Below, in pieces: positions 44,098 through 53,485 of a stretch of DNA of 64,000 bases; the first letter of the stretch is position 1; each line of letters starts with the position of its first letter. The notes under the pieces were generated by a model that saw only the letters and a list, made by a program, of their open reading frames with translations, had not been told where the DNA came from and made no database searches. The position numbers and the translations under genes are program-made. This DNA is from Streptomyces durmitorensis (GTDB lineage Bacteria; Actinomycetota; Actinomycetes; Streptomycetales; Streptomycetaceae): assembly GCF_023498005.1 (NCBI RefSeq), contig NZ_CP097289.1, positions 9,052,001 through 9,116,000 of the forward strand, written 5' to 3'.

Positions 44098-44988
44098 TTA
44101 CTGTGCATCCGAGGGCTCCAGGGCGGCGAGCAGGTGCCGGATCGTGGGGGACAGCGGCCCCGGCCGCATGGCGAGGCTGACGGTCGAGCGTGCGCCGAAC
44201 AGCGGCCGGAAGGCGATGCGGCGGGCTGGTGGCAGCTCTCCCACGAGGTCGAAGACCGTCCAGGACTCCGCGCCGCTCGCGGAGTCCGTGGCGATCTCCG
44301 TCAGGGTCTCCTGCAAGGTGGTGAAGTGCGGGCCGGCCGGCACATCGGTGCCGGAGGCCCGCAGTAACCCCGTCACCAGGTCGTGAAACGCGGGATTGCG
44401 CTCTCGCGGCGCCAACCGCAGCGGCAGGCCCGCGAGATCGGCCGGCTCGAGACGGGGCAGAGCTGCCAGCGGATGCGTCGCGGGCAACGCGACGATCAGC
44501 GGATCGTCCCAGACAGGCACCGCCGCCAGGCCCGGCAACGGTCCGTCACCCCGGACGAGCGCGGCATCCAACTCCCCGCTCCGTAGTGCGTCGATACGCC
44601 GCTCGCGGGCTTCTTGGACCAGACGGACCCGAAGCCCCGGCACTTGTTCCGCGAGCACGTCGAGGGCCGGGTGCACGCGCTCTGCGAACGCGCGGGCGGT
44701 GCCGAGCCGCAGCACACCCTCCCCACCGGAGACGATTTCCGCGGCCACATGACCCACACGGGCAGCGGCTGCGAGCGCGGCCCGCGCCTCTGGCAGCAGC
44801 CGCTCCCCAGCCGCTGTCAGGCCCACGCGACGGGTGGTCCGGTCGAAGAGGCGTAGGCCCAACTCCCGCTCGAGACGGGCGATCTGCTGGCTCACCGAGG
44901 CCTGTACGACGTGCAGCCGCCCGGCCGCCCGGCCGAAGCCGCCCTCGTCCGCGACCGCCACGAAGTAGTCGAGTTGCCGAAGCTCCAC
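44098..44988 (-). CDS. LysR-family regulator
   Basis: A 296-residue LysR-type regulator. The helix-turn-helix occupies the first 60 residues (ELRQLDYFVAVADEGGFGRA, LHVVQASVSQQIARLERELG), followed by the periplasmic-binding-like effector domain (LRLGTARAFAERVHPALDVL). The GTG at 44988 fits the family start (VELRQLDYF); the frame is open further upstream but without sense. Divergent from the cupin gene at 45192 with 203 bp between, where the AGTGATCACT palindrome lies. Likely controls the cupin gene. Confidence 0.9.
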   Translation of the reverse strand: MELRQLDYFVAVADEGGFGRAAGRLHVVQASVSQQIARLERELGLRLFDRTTRRVGLTAAGERLLPEARAALAAAARVGHVAAEIVSGGEGVLRLGTARAFAERVHPALDVLAEQVPGLRVRLVQEARERRIDALRSGELDAALVRGDGPLPGLAAVPVWDDPLIVALPATHPLAALPRLEPADLAGLPLRLAPRERNPAFHDLVTGLLRASGTDVPAGPHFTTLQETLTEIATDSASGAESWTVFDLVGELPPARRIAFRPLFGARSTVSLAMRPGPLSPTIRHLLAALEPSDAQ

Positions 44989-45042
44989 AGTGGTCGCCGC
45001 CCCTCCCGCATTCAGTCCGAATTCCGCGCATTCATCAGCGCA

Positions 45043-45052
45043 AGTGATCACT
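45043..45052. promoter_or_regulatory. AGTGATCACT palindrome, LysR/cupin promoter
   Basis: A perfect 10-bp palindrome 54 bp upstream of the LysR start in a divergent LysR/target region. It contains the T-N-A style dyad used by LysR proteins. Confidence 0.45.
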
Positions 45053-45191
45053 GTCTTCGTGAACGGCTTCTTGGACGTGCTGTGTTCCCGCGATGGACTG
45101 GTCCTCACGACCACCACGGCCGCCGTGATCCTCACGACCATCACGATCCGCACGGCCACCACGATGTTCATGGCACTCGAAGGAGTACGAC

Positions 45192-45665
45192 ATGCCTCGC
45201 ACCCCGCCCGCCCTGATCGTCCACGAAGGGGACGCGGAGAAAGTGCCCTTGCCCGGAGGAGGCCAATTCCAGTTGCTCGAGGACAGTCGAGCGACCGACG
45301 GGCTCCTGGGGGCCAACCGGCTCGCGCTGCCCTCCGGCGCCGACGGCACGCGCCCGCACCACCATCGCCTGTCCACCGAGCTCTTCTATGTGCTGGGCGG
45401 CACCATGGAGTTCCTGCTCGACGGTGCTCCGACCGCTGTCGGCGCGGGTGGTCTGGTCGTGGTGCCGCCCGGCGTAGTGCACGCCTTCGGAGCTTCTGCC
45501 GGCGGCCCGGCGGAGTTCTTCGCTGTTCTCACTCCGGGAATCGAGCGGTTCGGCTATTTCCGTCAGTTGGGGCGCATCGCGCGGGGTGAGGCGGCATGGG
45601 ACAGCATGGATGAGCTGCACGACACGTACGACGTGCATTTCGTCGGGGGACCGCAGTGGCGTTGA
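45192..45665 (+). CDS. Cupin-domain protein
   Basis: A 157-residue single-domain cupin. Motif 1 reads GTRPHHHRLSTELFYVLGGT with the metal histidines and Glu; motif 2 reads VVVPPGVVHAFGA with the third His. Cupins of this size are metal-dependent dioxygenases, isomerases or ligand-binding proteins. GAAGGAG precedes the ATG. Divergent from the LysR gene. Specific activity unknown. Confidence 0.88.
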   Translation: MPRTPPALIVHEGDAEKVPLPGGGQFQLLEDSRATDGLLGANRLALPSGADGTRPHHHRLSTELFYVLGGTMEFLLDGAPTAVGAGGLVVVPPGVVHAFGASAGGPAEFFAVLTPGIERFGYFRQLGRIARGEAAWDSMDELHDTYDVHFVGGPQWR

Positions 45666-45791
45666 CAGGGCGATGTGGTCATACGTCGGTGTCGCGCACG
45701 AGGCGCCGCCGGGTTGCGGGACGCGGTCAGCAGCGCGGGCGGAGGCGATAATCCCGGCGACGTGGAGGGTAGTCCGGGATACTGGTCGCCC

Positions 45792-46538
45792 ATGGATGAG
45801 GTCAAGGTCGTCGTCGCCCATTCCGAGCGTGCGACGCTGCGCGTCGGCGACGTGTTCCTGAAGGTGGACGCCGATCAGGCACGCATCGACATCGAGGTCG
45901 ATGCGATGGCCCTGGCGCCGGTCCCGACTCCGGAGATCCTGTGGCGCAAGCCGCCCGTACTCGCGATCGCCGCGGTCCCGGGGAGGACGCTGGGCCGCCT
46001 CGGCGAGCCGTCGACCGCGTCGCCGACGGCGTGGGCAGCTGCGGGTGCCGCCATCCGGAAACTGCACGACGCGCCGTTGCCGCCCCGGCCCGGCCGAGCC
46101 GGCCGGGACCTCGCCGAGGTGGCGGCGGATCTCGACGGCGAGTGCGAGTGGCTCGTGACGCACGACGTCCTGCCCGCCGACCTGGTCACCCGCAACCGCC
46201 AGGTCGCCGAGGCGGCGCTCGCGCCGTGGACTCCGGCGTTCACGCACGGCGACCTGCAGATCGCTCACGTGTTCGCCGACGATGACGAGATCACGGGCAT
46301 CATCGACTGGTCCGAGGCGGGCCAGGGCGATGCCCTGTACGACCTCGCCACCTTGACGCTCGGACAGGAGGAGCACATCGGTGACGTCGTCGCCGGCTAT
46401 GGCACCGACGTCGACCTCGACGTGATCCAAGCGTGGTGGTCGTTGCGCAGCCTGCTGGGGGTTCGCTGGCTGGTCGAGCACGGCTTCGACCCGTTCGCGC
46501 CGGGCTGTGAGGTCGACGTGCTGAGATCCCGGATGTGA
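45792..46538 (+). CDS. APH-fold phosphotransferase-family protein
   Basis: A 248-residue kinase-like protein. Seen: HSERATLRVGDVFLKVDAD (ATP-site Lys), AFTHGDLQIAHVF (catalytic loop; the usual Asn is replaced by Ala or His in this position), and GIIDWSEAGQGDALYDLATL (metal loop Asp). The altered loop residue could reduce activity. The ATG at 45792 fits the family start; upstream open frame is not coding. Stand-alone gene. Confidence 0.8.
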   Translation: MDEVKVVVAHSERATLRVGDVFLKVDADQARIDIEVDAMALAPVPTPEILWRKPPVLAIAAVPGRTLGRLGEPSTASPTAWAAAGAAIRKLHDAPLPPRPGRAGRDLAEVAADLDGECEWLVTHDVLPADLVTRNRQVAEAALAPWTPAFTHGDLQIAHVFADDDEITGIIDWSEAGQGDALYDLATLTLGQEEHIGDVVAGYGTDVDLDVIQAWWSLRSLLGVRWLVEHGFDPFAPGCEVDVLRSRM

Positions 46539-46561
46539 GGCTGCGCGGGCCTGACCGCCAC

Positions 46562-46710
46562 GAGTGCTGTCTGGTGCCGCGCCGAGCGATCTGCCAGTTG
46601 GACGACGTCCCTGCGGTTGCCGACGGCGGTGATCGCGACGAGCGGGATGCCGTGCGCCTCGACGGCGATCAGGTGGAGCTTGCTGGCGCCCATGCCCCGG
46701 TCCACCGGGG
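46562..46710 (-). pseudogene. IS5-type transposase internal relic
   Basis: The minus strand reads PVDRGMGASKLHLIAVEAHG followed by IPLVAITAVGNRRDVVQL. This is the internal region of IS5-family transposases (P-V-D-x-G-x-x-G-S-K-H-H-L, then G-N-x-x-D-V-x-Q-L). No start, C-terminus or inverted repeats accompany it. Different part of the protein from the 13200 relic. Confidence 0.65.
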
Positions 46711-46730
46711 GCGGACCAGTGCCCGGCCCG

Positions 46731-47942
46731 TCAGGAGCCGAGAGCGGCCGCACCCGCGGGGTCATCGAGGACCGCCCGTATCGCCGAGTGCGCGGCCCCC
46801 AGCAAAGGGCCGTCGGAACCCAGCCCGGAGACAGCGACGTCGCACGTCGTACCCGCCGTGCGGCGCCCCAACTCGGCCTCCAGGGACGGCAGCAGCCACG
46901 GCGCCAGCCGGGACAGGGCTCCGCCGAGCACCACCGAGCGCGGATCCAGCAGATTCACCGCACCGGTGAGCGCGATGCCCAGGGCGGCCCCGGCGCCGTG
47001 CAGCGCTCTACGTACGTCCTCGTCGCCCTGCGCGGCGCGCTCCGCAAGGAGCCCGACGCGGTCCGCCCCCGGGGAGAAGCCTGCCGCGCGCAACACCGCC
47101 TCCTCGCCCGCGTACTGCTCCAGGCAGCCGCGGCCGCCGCACGGGCAGGCCGGGCCGTCCGGCCACACCGGCACATGCCCCAACTCGCCTGCGAAGCCGC
47201 GTGTCCCGCGCAGCAGCCGCCCGTCGACGACCAGCGCGGCGCCGATGCCGATCTCCGCCGAGACGTGCAGGAAGTCCTGGGGCACCTCGTCGCCGAGCCA
47301 CAGCTCGGCCAGTGCGCCGAAGTTGGCCTCGTTGTCCACGGTCAGCGGCAGCCCGCCGGGCAGCAGTGCGCCCAGGTCGACGTCGTGCCAGTCGAGGTTG
47401 GGGGCGCGGACCACCGTCGCCGTGCCGCGCGAGACGAGGCCCGGTACGGCGACCGCCAGTCCCGCCGGGCGCAGTCCGGCGAGGTGGGCTTCGTCGCTCA
47501 CCTGCCGTACCAGAGCGATGAGTTCCTTCACGACGGGTTGGGGGGCGCGCCCCCGGTTGTCGCCCTGTCGCACGGCACGCGCGCGTACCTCGCCGCGCAG
47601 GTCCACCGCACAGACCGAGAGATGGTCGACGCCCACCTCGGCGCCGATGCCGACCGGTCCGCTTCTGCTGACCGCGAGCGCGGAGCCGGGGCGGCCCACC
47701 TTGCTGGGGCGCTCGGGGCCCAGCTCGTCCAGGAGCCCGGAGCGGATCAGCTCGTCCACCAGGGTGGAGACGGCGGCTCGCGTCAGACCGATCCGGGTGG
47801 CCACGGCGGCACGGGACAGCGGCCCGTGCGCCGCGACGGCGTGCATGACGCGGGAGAGGTTGCGGCGTCGCATCCCCTGCTGGGTGTCGGGCAGCCGGGC
47901 TCCGGACGTGCCCTGGCGCGCGTCGTGCGGTGGTGCGGTCAT
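46731..47942 (-). CDS. ROK-family regulator, likely xylose repressor
   Basis: A 403-residue ROK protein. N-terminal winged helix (LSRAAVATRIGLTRAAVSTL), then the sugar-kinase-like domain with VGIGAEVGVDHLSVCAVDL, the ELGHVPVW histidine and zinc site CPCGGRGCLEQYAGEE. The kinase-domain ATP motif is degenerate, as in repressors. It lies 28 bp downstream of xylB and near xylA, as in Streptomyces xylose loci, so it probably represses both in the absence of xylose. Confidence 0.9.
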   Translation of the reverse strand: MTAPPHDARQGTSGARLPDTQQGMRRRNLSRVMHAVAAHGPLSRAAVATRIGLTRAAVSTLVDELIRSGLLDELGPERPSKVGRPGSALAVSRSGPVGIGAEVGVDHLSVCAVDLRGEVRARAVRQGDNRGRAPQPVVKELIALVRQVSDEAHLAGLRPAGLAVAVPGLVSRGTATVVRAPNLDWHDVDLGALLPGGLPLTVDNEANFGALAELWLGDEVPQDFLHVSAEIGIGAALVVDGRLLRGTRGFAGELGHVPVWPDGPACPCGGRGCLEQYAGEEAVLRAAGFSPGADRVGLLAERAAQGDEDVRRALHGAGAALGIALTGAVNLLDPRSVVLGGALSRLAPWLLPSLEAELGRRTAGTTCDVAVSGLGSDGPLLGAAHSAIRAVLDDPAGAAALGS

Positions 47943-47970
47943 GCCCCCGTCAGTCCCTGTTCTTCCGTCC

Positions 47971-49434
47971 TCATGGCCGTGCGTCCTCGTGGCCCGCGCT
48001 GCCGAGCAGCGGCGCCGCGTCGGAGACTACCCCGGCGATCCGGGCGAGCGCCGATTCGTCCCGCTCCACAGGGGGCAGCACGGGCCCCTCGGCCGTACCC
48101 CAGCGGCGCGCGACGGCCGCCGGGTCCTCGCCGGTCAGGATGCCGGCGGCCTGTGCGGCTGCGCCGAGTGCGACCAGTTCCCGGGCCTCGGGCACCTGAA
48201 CGGGGCGTCCGGAAAGCCGCCGCACGGTGTCCTGCCAGGCCGTGCCGCGCGCCCCGCCGCCGATGAGCAGGAGCGGAGCCGAACGGTCCGCGTCCGCTTC
48301 CAAGACCAGATCAAGGGCGCCGAGCAGCGAGTGCACGGCTCCGTCGTAGGCCGCCTGCAGCAGCTGCCCGGCAGTCGTGTCGTGCCGCAGCCCGTGCAGC
48401 AGCCCCGAGGCGTGCGGCAGGTCAGGAGTGCGCTCGCCGTCCAGATAGGGCAGCAGGGTGACGGAGCTGCCCGCCTCCACCGCCTCACGGTCCAGGCTCA
48501 GCAGGGCGGCCACCCGGTCCACGGCCTGGGTGCAGTTGAGGGTGCAGGCCAGCGGCAGCCAGTCGCCGCGCGCGTCGGCGAAGCCCGCCACCGTTCCCGT
48601 CGGGTCCGCGGGGCGCCGCCTGGAGACCGCGTAGACGGTGCCCGACGTGCCCAGGCTCAGGACCGGGGTGCCGGGGCGCAGGCCGAGTCCGAGTGCCGCT
48701 GCCGCGTTGTCGCCGGTTCCGGGGGCGACCAGCGTGCCCTTGGAGAAGGGCAGTTCGCCGCTTCCGCGGACGGTGCCCGCGACCTCGCCGGGCCGGACCA
48801 CCCGTGGGAGCAGCTCGGGGTCCAGGCCCACGAGGCCCAGGATCTCCTCGTCGTACGCCTCCGTCCCCGACGCCCACCACCCCGTCCCGGAGGCGTCGCC
48901 CCGGTCGGTCGTGCCGGATCCCGTGAGGCGTTCGGTGAGGTAGTCGTGGGGGAGTCGCACGGCCGCGGTGGCACGGGCGGCCTCGGGCTCGTGCTCGCTG
49001 AGCCAGGCCCACTTGGTCACGGTGAAGGAGGGCCCCGGCACGCTGCCGACGCGCTCGGCCCACGCCTTCGGGCCCCCCAGGCGGTCCACCAAGGTGCGGG
49101 CCTGTCCCGCCGAGCGCACGTCGTTCCACAGCAGCGCGGGCCGCACCGGCCTGGACCGCGCGTCCAGCGTGACGAGCCCGTGCTGCTGGCCGCCGACCGC
49201 TACCGCGGCAACCTCACGCGCCGCGCTGCCGCACTGTTCCAGCGCCGCGCACAGGGCGTTCCACCACTCCTCGGGGTCGCTCTCGCGGGCAACCCCCGAG
49301 CTGACGCTGTGCGGGGCCTGACCAGAGGCCACCACCCTGCCCGTGGCGGCGTCGACGACCAGGACCTTGGTGGACTGCGTGGAGCTGTCCACGCCGACGA
49401 CGAGGGGCCCGTCGGCTGCTGGTGCTGATGACAT
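47971..49434 (-). CDS. xylB: Xylulokinase
   Basis: FGGY-family sugar kinase, 487 residues, phosphorylating D-xylulose to xylulose 5-phosphate for the pentose phosphate pathway. Seen: the ATP phosphate-1 motif VVGVDSSTQSTKVLVVDA, GQQHGLVTLD with the substrate-contacting segment, LLWNDVRS, the catalytic-base region GDASGTGWW, and the late LLLIGGGARGTAWQ adenosine motif. Divergent from xylA and upstream of the ROK repressor in the same direction. Confidence 0.93.
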   Translation of the reverse strand: MSSAPAADGPLVVGVDSSTQSTKVLVVDAATGRVVASGQAPHSVSSGVARESDPEEWWNALCAALEQCGSAAREVAAVAVGGQQHGLVTLDARSRPVRPALLWNDVRSAGQARTLVDRLGGPKAWAERVGSVPGPSFTVTKWAWLSEHEPEAARATAAVRLPHDYLTERLTGSGTTDRGDASGTGWWASGTEAYDEEILGLVGLDPELLPRVVRPGEVAGTVRGSGELPFSKGTLVAPGTGDNAAAALGLGLRPGTPVLSLGTSGTVYAVSRRRPADPTGTVAGFADARGDWLPLACTLNCTQAVDRVAALLSLDREAVEAGSSVTLLPYLDGERTPDLPHASGLLHGLRHDTTAGQLLQAAYDGAVHSLLGALDLVLEADADRSAPLLLIGGGARGTAWQDTVRRLSGRPVQVPEARELVALGAAAQAAGILTGEDPAAVARRWGTAEGPVLPPVERDESALARIAGVVSDAAPLLGSAGHEDARP

Positions 49435-49514
49435 CGGGGGTCTCCGTTCCCGCGGCTCTTTCCGGGCTCGCCCGGACTTCTTTCCGTCCGACCTTCCCAG
49501 GGATGCCTCCGGAT

Positions 49515-49528
49515 ACTAATTTGTTAAT
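49515..49528. promoter_or_regulatory. AT-rich operator candidate between xylB and xylA
   Basis: ACTAATTTGTTAAT stands out in a GC-rich background, midway in the 193-bp divergent promoter region. The TAA-TTTG-TTA dyad resembles ROK-family operators, so the 46731 ROK protein is the expected binder. Confidence 0.5.
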
Positions 49529-49627
49529 CGCCATGACGAAATAGTCGCGGCAGCCGCACATGAGCGGGCATGCAGCCATGCCCGGGTCGGCCACGCAGTC
49601 GTGCACCAGTCATCCAGGGAGCCGCAC

Positions 49628-50794
49628 ATGACGTACCAGCCCACTCCTGAGGACAAGTTCACCTTCGGCCTGTGGACCGTCGGCTGGCAGGGAAGGGACC
49701 CGTTCGGGGACGCGACGAGGGCGGCCATCGACCCGGCCGACTCCGTGCGTCACCTGGCTGAACTGGGTGCCTACGGAGTGACCTTCCACGACGACGACCT
49801 GATCCCCTTCGGCGCCTCGGACACCGAGCGCGAGTCGCACATCAAGCGCTTCCGGCAGGCGCTCGACGCGACGGGCCTCGTGGTGCCGATGGCGACCACG
49901 AACCTCTTCACGCACCCCGTCTTCAAGGACGGGGCGTTCACGGCCAACGACCGGGACGTACGCCGTTACGCGCTGCGCAAGACGATCCGCAACATCGACC
50001 TCGCGGTGGAACTGGGCGCCCGCACCTACGTCGCCTGGGGCGGCAGGGAAGGCGCGGAGTCCGGTGCGGCGAAGGACGTGCGCGTCGCTCTCGACCGCAT
50101 GAAGGAAGCCTTCGACCTGCTCGGCGACTACGTGACGGAGCAGGGATACGACCTGCGCTTCGCGATCGAGCCCAAGCCGAACGAGCCGCGCGGCGACATC
50201 CTGCTGCCCACCGTCGGGCACGCCCTCGCCTTCATCGAGCGCCTGGAGCGTTCCGACCTGTTCGGCGTCAACCCCGAAGTGGGCCACGAGCAGATGGCCG
50301 GCCTCAACTTCCCGCACTCCATCGCCCAGGCCCTGTGGGCGGGCAAGCTGTTCCACATCGACCTCAACGGCCAGACCGGCATCAAGTACGACCAGGACCT
50401 GCGCTTCGGGGCGGGCGATCTGCGGAGCGCCTTCTGGCTGGTCGACCTCCTGGAGAGGGGTGGTTACGAAGGGCCGCGGCACTTCGACTTCAAGCCCCCG
50501 CGTACGGAGGACTACGCGGGCGTGTGGGCGTCGGCGTCCGGCTGCATGCGCAACTACCTGATCCTTCGGGAGCGTTCGGCCGCCTTCCGCGCCGATCCGG
50601 AGGTCCAGGAAGCCCTGCGCGCCTCCCGTCTGGACGAGCTGTCCCTGCCGACCGCCGAAGACGGTCTCTCCGGGCTGCTCGCCGACCGCGCTGCCTTCGA
50701 GGACTTCGACGTGAAGGCCGCCGCGGACCGTGGCATGGCCTTCGAGCACCTCGACCAGCTGGCCATGGATCATCTCCTGGGGGTGCGGGGCTGA
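49628..50794 (+). CDS. xylA: Xylose isomerase
   Basis: Metal-dependent D-xylose isomerase, 388 residues, the class I (short) type typical of Streptomyces. Seen: [20 protein letters not shown] at the N-terminus, [13 protein letters not shown] with the catalytic His, [12 protein letters not shown], the metal Glu in [44 protein letters not shown], and the C-terminal tail. GGGAG lies before the ATG. Divergent from xylB; first step of xylose use. Confidence 0.97.
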   Translation: MTYQPTPEDKFTFGLWTVGWQGRDPFGDATRAAIDPADSVRHLAELGAYGVTFHDDDLIPFGASDTERESHIKRFRQALDATGLVVPMATTNLFTHPVFKDGAFTANDRDVRRYALRKTIRNIDLAVELGARTYVAWGGREGAESGAAKDVRVALDRMKEAFDLLGDYVTEQGYDLRFAIEPKPNEPRGDILLPTVGHALAFIERLERSDLFGVNPEVGHEQMAGLNFPHSIAQALWAGKLFHIDLNGQTGIKYDQDLRFGAGDLRSAFWLVDLLERGGYEGPRHFDFKPPRTEDYAGVWASASGCMRNYLILRERSAAFRADPEVQEALRASRLDELSLPTAEDGLSGLLADRAAFEDFDVKAAADRGMAFEHLDQLAMDHLLGVRG

Positions 50795-50872
50795 CCGCAG
50801 GCTCCTGCTCCGGAGGCATCAACTTCCGCACAGGGGTCGCATCTTGACCCTTTCGAGGCGACTCTTGACGGT

Positions 50873-51481
50873 ATGGCCATGCCGCCCGTACCGCCGCAGC
50901 CTCCCCCTCCGCCGGGTGACGGACCCCCTCCGGGTGATGGCGGCTTCGGCCCGCCCGGAGGAGGGTACGGTCCGCCTCCGGGCGGCGGGTACGGGCCACC
51001 ACCGGGCGACGGGGGCTGGCCTCCCGCGGGTGGCGGCATGCCCCCTGGAGGCGGCGGCGTACCGCCTGGAGGAGGCGGGTGGCCGCCTCAGCCGCCGCCG
51101 GGAGGGCCGTCCGGACGGCGGGGCGGGCTGTTCGTCCTGCTCGCCGTGATCGTCGCGATCGGAGCCGTCGTCGCGGTGGTCCTGGTGGCCACCAGCGGTG
51201 ACGGCTCCGGCGACAAGAAGGGCCCCTCCGAGACCAGCGAGAGCTCGGACGGCAAGCCCACTCCGTCGCTGAGCATCCCGTCGGAGATCCCCTCCGAGCT
51301 GCCGACGGAGGTGCCGTCGAACCTGCCGAGCGGCCTGCCCTCGGACCTCCCCAGCGGCTTGCCGAGCGATCTGCCAAGTGGTGACCTGCCGAGCGATCTG
51401 GACTCCCTGATCCCGTCACGCGCGGACAACGAAGTGCCCTACTACTTCTTGCGGGTGGGCGTCACCAAGCCACTGCCCTGA
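50873..51481 (+). CDS. Gly/Pro-rich single-span membrane protein with Leu-Pro-Ser repeats
   Basis: A 202-residue protein in three parts. Residues 1-82 are almost only Pro and Gly with Met, Tyr and Trp (GPPPGGGYGPPPGDGG type). One transmembrane helix follows, about 84-107 (GGLFVLLAVIVAIGAVVAVV). After it, an extracellular linker contains the IPSEIPSELPTEVPSNLPSG style of 4- to 5-residue repeats up to about 180, ending in a short folded tail. Orientation inferred: Pro-rich end inside. Function unknown. Start ATG 50873; ATG at 50879 also possible. Confidence 0.75.
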   Translation: MAMPPVPPQPPPPPGDGPPPGDGGFGPPGGGYGPPPGGGYGPPPGDGGWPPAGGGMPPGGGGVPPGGGGWPPQPPPGGPSGRRGGLFVLLAVIVAIGAVVAVVLVATSGDGSGDKKGPSETSESSDGKPTPSLSIPSEIPSELPTEVPSNLPSGLPSDLPSGLPSDLPSGDLPSDLDSLIPSRADNEVPYYFLRVGVTKPLP

Positions 51482-51526
51482 CCGGCTGACCGGCTGACCG
51501 GCACGTCGGACGCGGGGACAGCGCGC

Positions 51527-52879
51527 TCAGAGACCCTTCGGCAGCCGTACGTACGTCACCGTGGTCTCCACATCGCTGTCCACGAGCCGGCCGTCCTTGT
51601 CGAATGCCTCCGCCCCGTCTGTCATCCCGAAGTCGTTGTCGTTGATCAGGGCGAGGGTACGGCTGTTCACGCGGGCCACGCCCTCGATCTTGTCGGGCAC
51701 ACCGTCGATGGCGCCCAGGTCGATCAGGAGACGCTTCTTCAGGACGGGCACTCCAGAGCCCGCCGGATCGTCGAGCTGCTCCAAGGAGGGCTTCGTGGCG
51801 GCGTCGTCCCACCGCTCGCCGAGGATGTCGGAGCGGCGGTCCAGTTTCACCGTCTGCAGCCGCGCTGCCTTGTCGGTGCGCTCCTCGACGAGGAGCCGGT
51901 CGCGCCCGACGGCCACCACGGAGGAGATCTTCAGCTCGGACGTGTCGTCCTCGCCCGGGTCGACGACATCAACCGCGTCGAAGCGGTACGCGTACTCGGC
52001 GGTGACCGCCTGCTTCTTCGGCGAGAAGCGCAGCAGCCGCGTCGTCCGCGAGGCGTCGCCCATGTCCTCGTCCGGGAGGGACAGCGGGCTCTGGACCGCC
52101 ATCACCAGGTCCCCACCGGGGAGTTGAGCGAGCCCCTCGAAGCCGCGATTGCCCTTGCGGTGCAGCAGAACGCCCGGCAGCGCCTCCACGACCGGGTAGC
52201 CGGCGCCCGACAGCTTCAGGCCCTTGGGGACATAGCGCTTGAGCACCTTCCCGCGCGCCGAGACATGGACGAGCGAGGGACCGTACTCGTCGACCAGCCA
52301 GAAGCTGCCGTCGTGCGACCGCACGATGCCCTCGGTGTCCAGGCCGTTCGGGTTGTAGGTCAGCGCTGTCTTCGCGTCGTAGGTGTACGGCGCCTCATCG
52401 CGTCCCTCCTGGTTGGACAAGCCCGTGACGGGCTTCCCGGAGGAGGTCGTCAGTGGGAGTGCGTCGATGACCTTCACGGTGTCACCGGAAACGCGGATCT
52501 TCACGATCGCGGGGTCGAAACCGGGAACGGGGAAGGTACGTCGCTTCTTGCCGTCCACCTTGATCTGGCCGTTGGGCCCCCGGTCGGTGACCGTCCAGAA
52601 CTCGCCCTTGCGGCCCGCAGGATAGATGTCGCTGCCGATGCCGCCGAGATCCACACCGCGGTCGTCGCTCACCGTCCCGGGCAGCAGGGAGTTACTGAAC
52701 GTGCCCAGAGGGACATCGCCGAGCGTCGCCGTCGACGTGATGCGGGGCAACTTCTCCTTGTCGCCGGTCGGGGCGCCCGTGGCGGTCCCGGTCACCGCGA
52801 TCGCGGCGAGCACGACGAAGGGCACACCCACGGCGACGGAACGGCGGACGCGACGCTTACGTGCGGCGTGCGGGGACAT
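51527..52879 (-). CDS. Secreted esterase-like phytase-domain protein
   Basis: A 450-residue exported protein. Signal sequence at residues 1-34 (RKRRVRRSVAVGVPFVVLAA, then GTATGAP). The mature part matches the esterase-like-activity-of-phytase family (beta-propeller): GVDLGGIGSDIYPAGRKGEF, WTVTDRGPNGQ, LDTEGIVRSHDGSFWLVDEY, GFEGLAQLPGGDL and NDNDFGM. These proteins probably hydrolyse phosphate or ester bonds outside the cell. ATG at 52879 preceded by AGGAGG. Stand-alone gene. Confidence 0.88.
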   Translation of the reverse strand: MSPHAARKRRVRRSVAVGVPFVVLAAIAVTGTATGAPTGDKEKLPRITSTATLGDVPLGTFSNSLLPGTVSDDRGVDLGGIGSDIYPAGRKGEFWTVTDRGPNGQIKVDGKKRRTFPVPGFDPAIVKIRVSGDTVKVIDALPLTTSSGKPVTGLSNQEGRDEAPYTYDAKTALTYNPNGLDTEGIVRSHDGSFWLVDEYGPSLVHVSARGKVLKRYVPKGLKLSGAGYPVVEALPGVLLHRKGNRGFEGLAQLPGGDLVMAVQSPLSLPDEDMGDASRTTRLLRFSPKKQAVTAEYAYRFDAVDVVDPGEDDTSELKISSVVAVGRDRLLVEERTDKAARLQTVKLDRRSDILGERWDDAATKPSLEQLDDPAGSGVPVLKKRLLIDLGAIDGVPDKIEGVARVNSRTLALINDNDFGMTDGAEAFDKDGRLVDSDVETTVTYVRLPKGL

Positions 52880-52976
52880 GGGTGCCTCCTGGGGCGCGAG
52901 TGTTCGGTGACAGCGATCAGACTTCGCCGTCGCCGCGAACACAGGGAGGCAGAGAGGTGAACGGGAGGGGGCGTGC

Positions 52977-53016
52977 TGACGGCGCCTCCCGCGAGGGGCA
53001 GGAGGCGCCGCCGTCA
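52977..53016 (-). terminator. GC-rich hairpin
   Basis: GGCGCCTCC (52981-52989) pairs with GGAGGCGCC (53001-53009), extended by TGAC on the left and GTCA on the right with a short bulge. It lies downstream of the SWIM/SNF2 operon in its reading direction and upstream of the phytase gene. Confidence 0.5.
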
Positions 53017-53337
53017 CCCGCAGGTCGGTCAGCGGTAGTTGGGCACCTGGCCTCTGTCCTCCCCTTCGCCTGGATCACGCTGACGCACTCAATTCACTCC
53101 GGGGCCCTGCGGGTCGGGGGCGTCCAGTCGCGGTCGGCACCCCCGGAACCGGTGTGATCCACACTCGCGGATGACATGCCCGCGCTCAATCGCTGGTCAG
53201 GGGGAGTGCGCGCGCCAGTGTTCCCGGCGCGTGCGTGGGAGGCATGGATACGCCGGTGGCCGCCGTGTGCGTTCCGGCCAGGCGGCGTGCTTCGGTGGCG
53301 TGAACGCGCCGGGCGGGCTGTTTCGGGCGTGAACACT

Positions 53338-53425
53338 TCCGGGCGGACTCGGACTCGGACACGGACGCGGATGCGGACACGGGCACCCACGCGTATGCGG
53401 ACACGCGGACGCGGTCGCGCGCGGG
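53338..53425. repeat. Short-period GGACNC/GGATGC repeat
   Basis: A run of about 88 bp built from six-base units such as GGACTC, GGACAC, GGACGC and GGATGC. Read on the minus strand it gives alternating Val-Arg and Ile-Arg codons. A degenerate simple repeat in non-coding DNA just below the SWIM gene's 3' end. Confidence 0.7.
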
Positions 53426-53485
53426 TCGCGCCTCTGGTCCGGTGCGGGCGCGGGGACGCCCGCACCCGCACCGGACCTGCCCGCC

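Larger units (their letters stand above)
52880..53485. other. 600-bp gap with hairpin and short-period repeat
   Basis: Contains the hairpin at 52977-53016 and the GGAC-rich short-period repeat at 53338-53425. No gene-like frame with a ribosome site on either strand. Confidence 0.6.
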
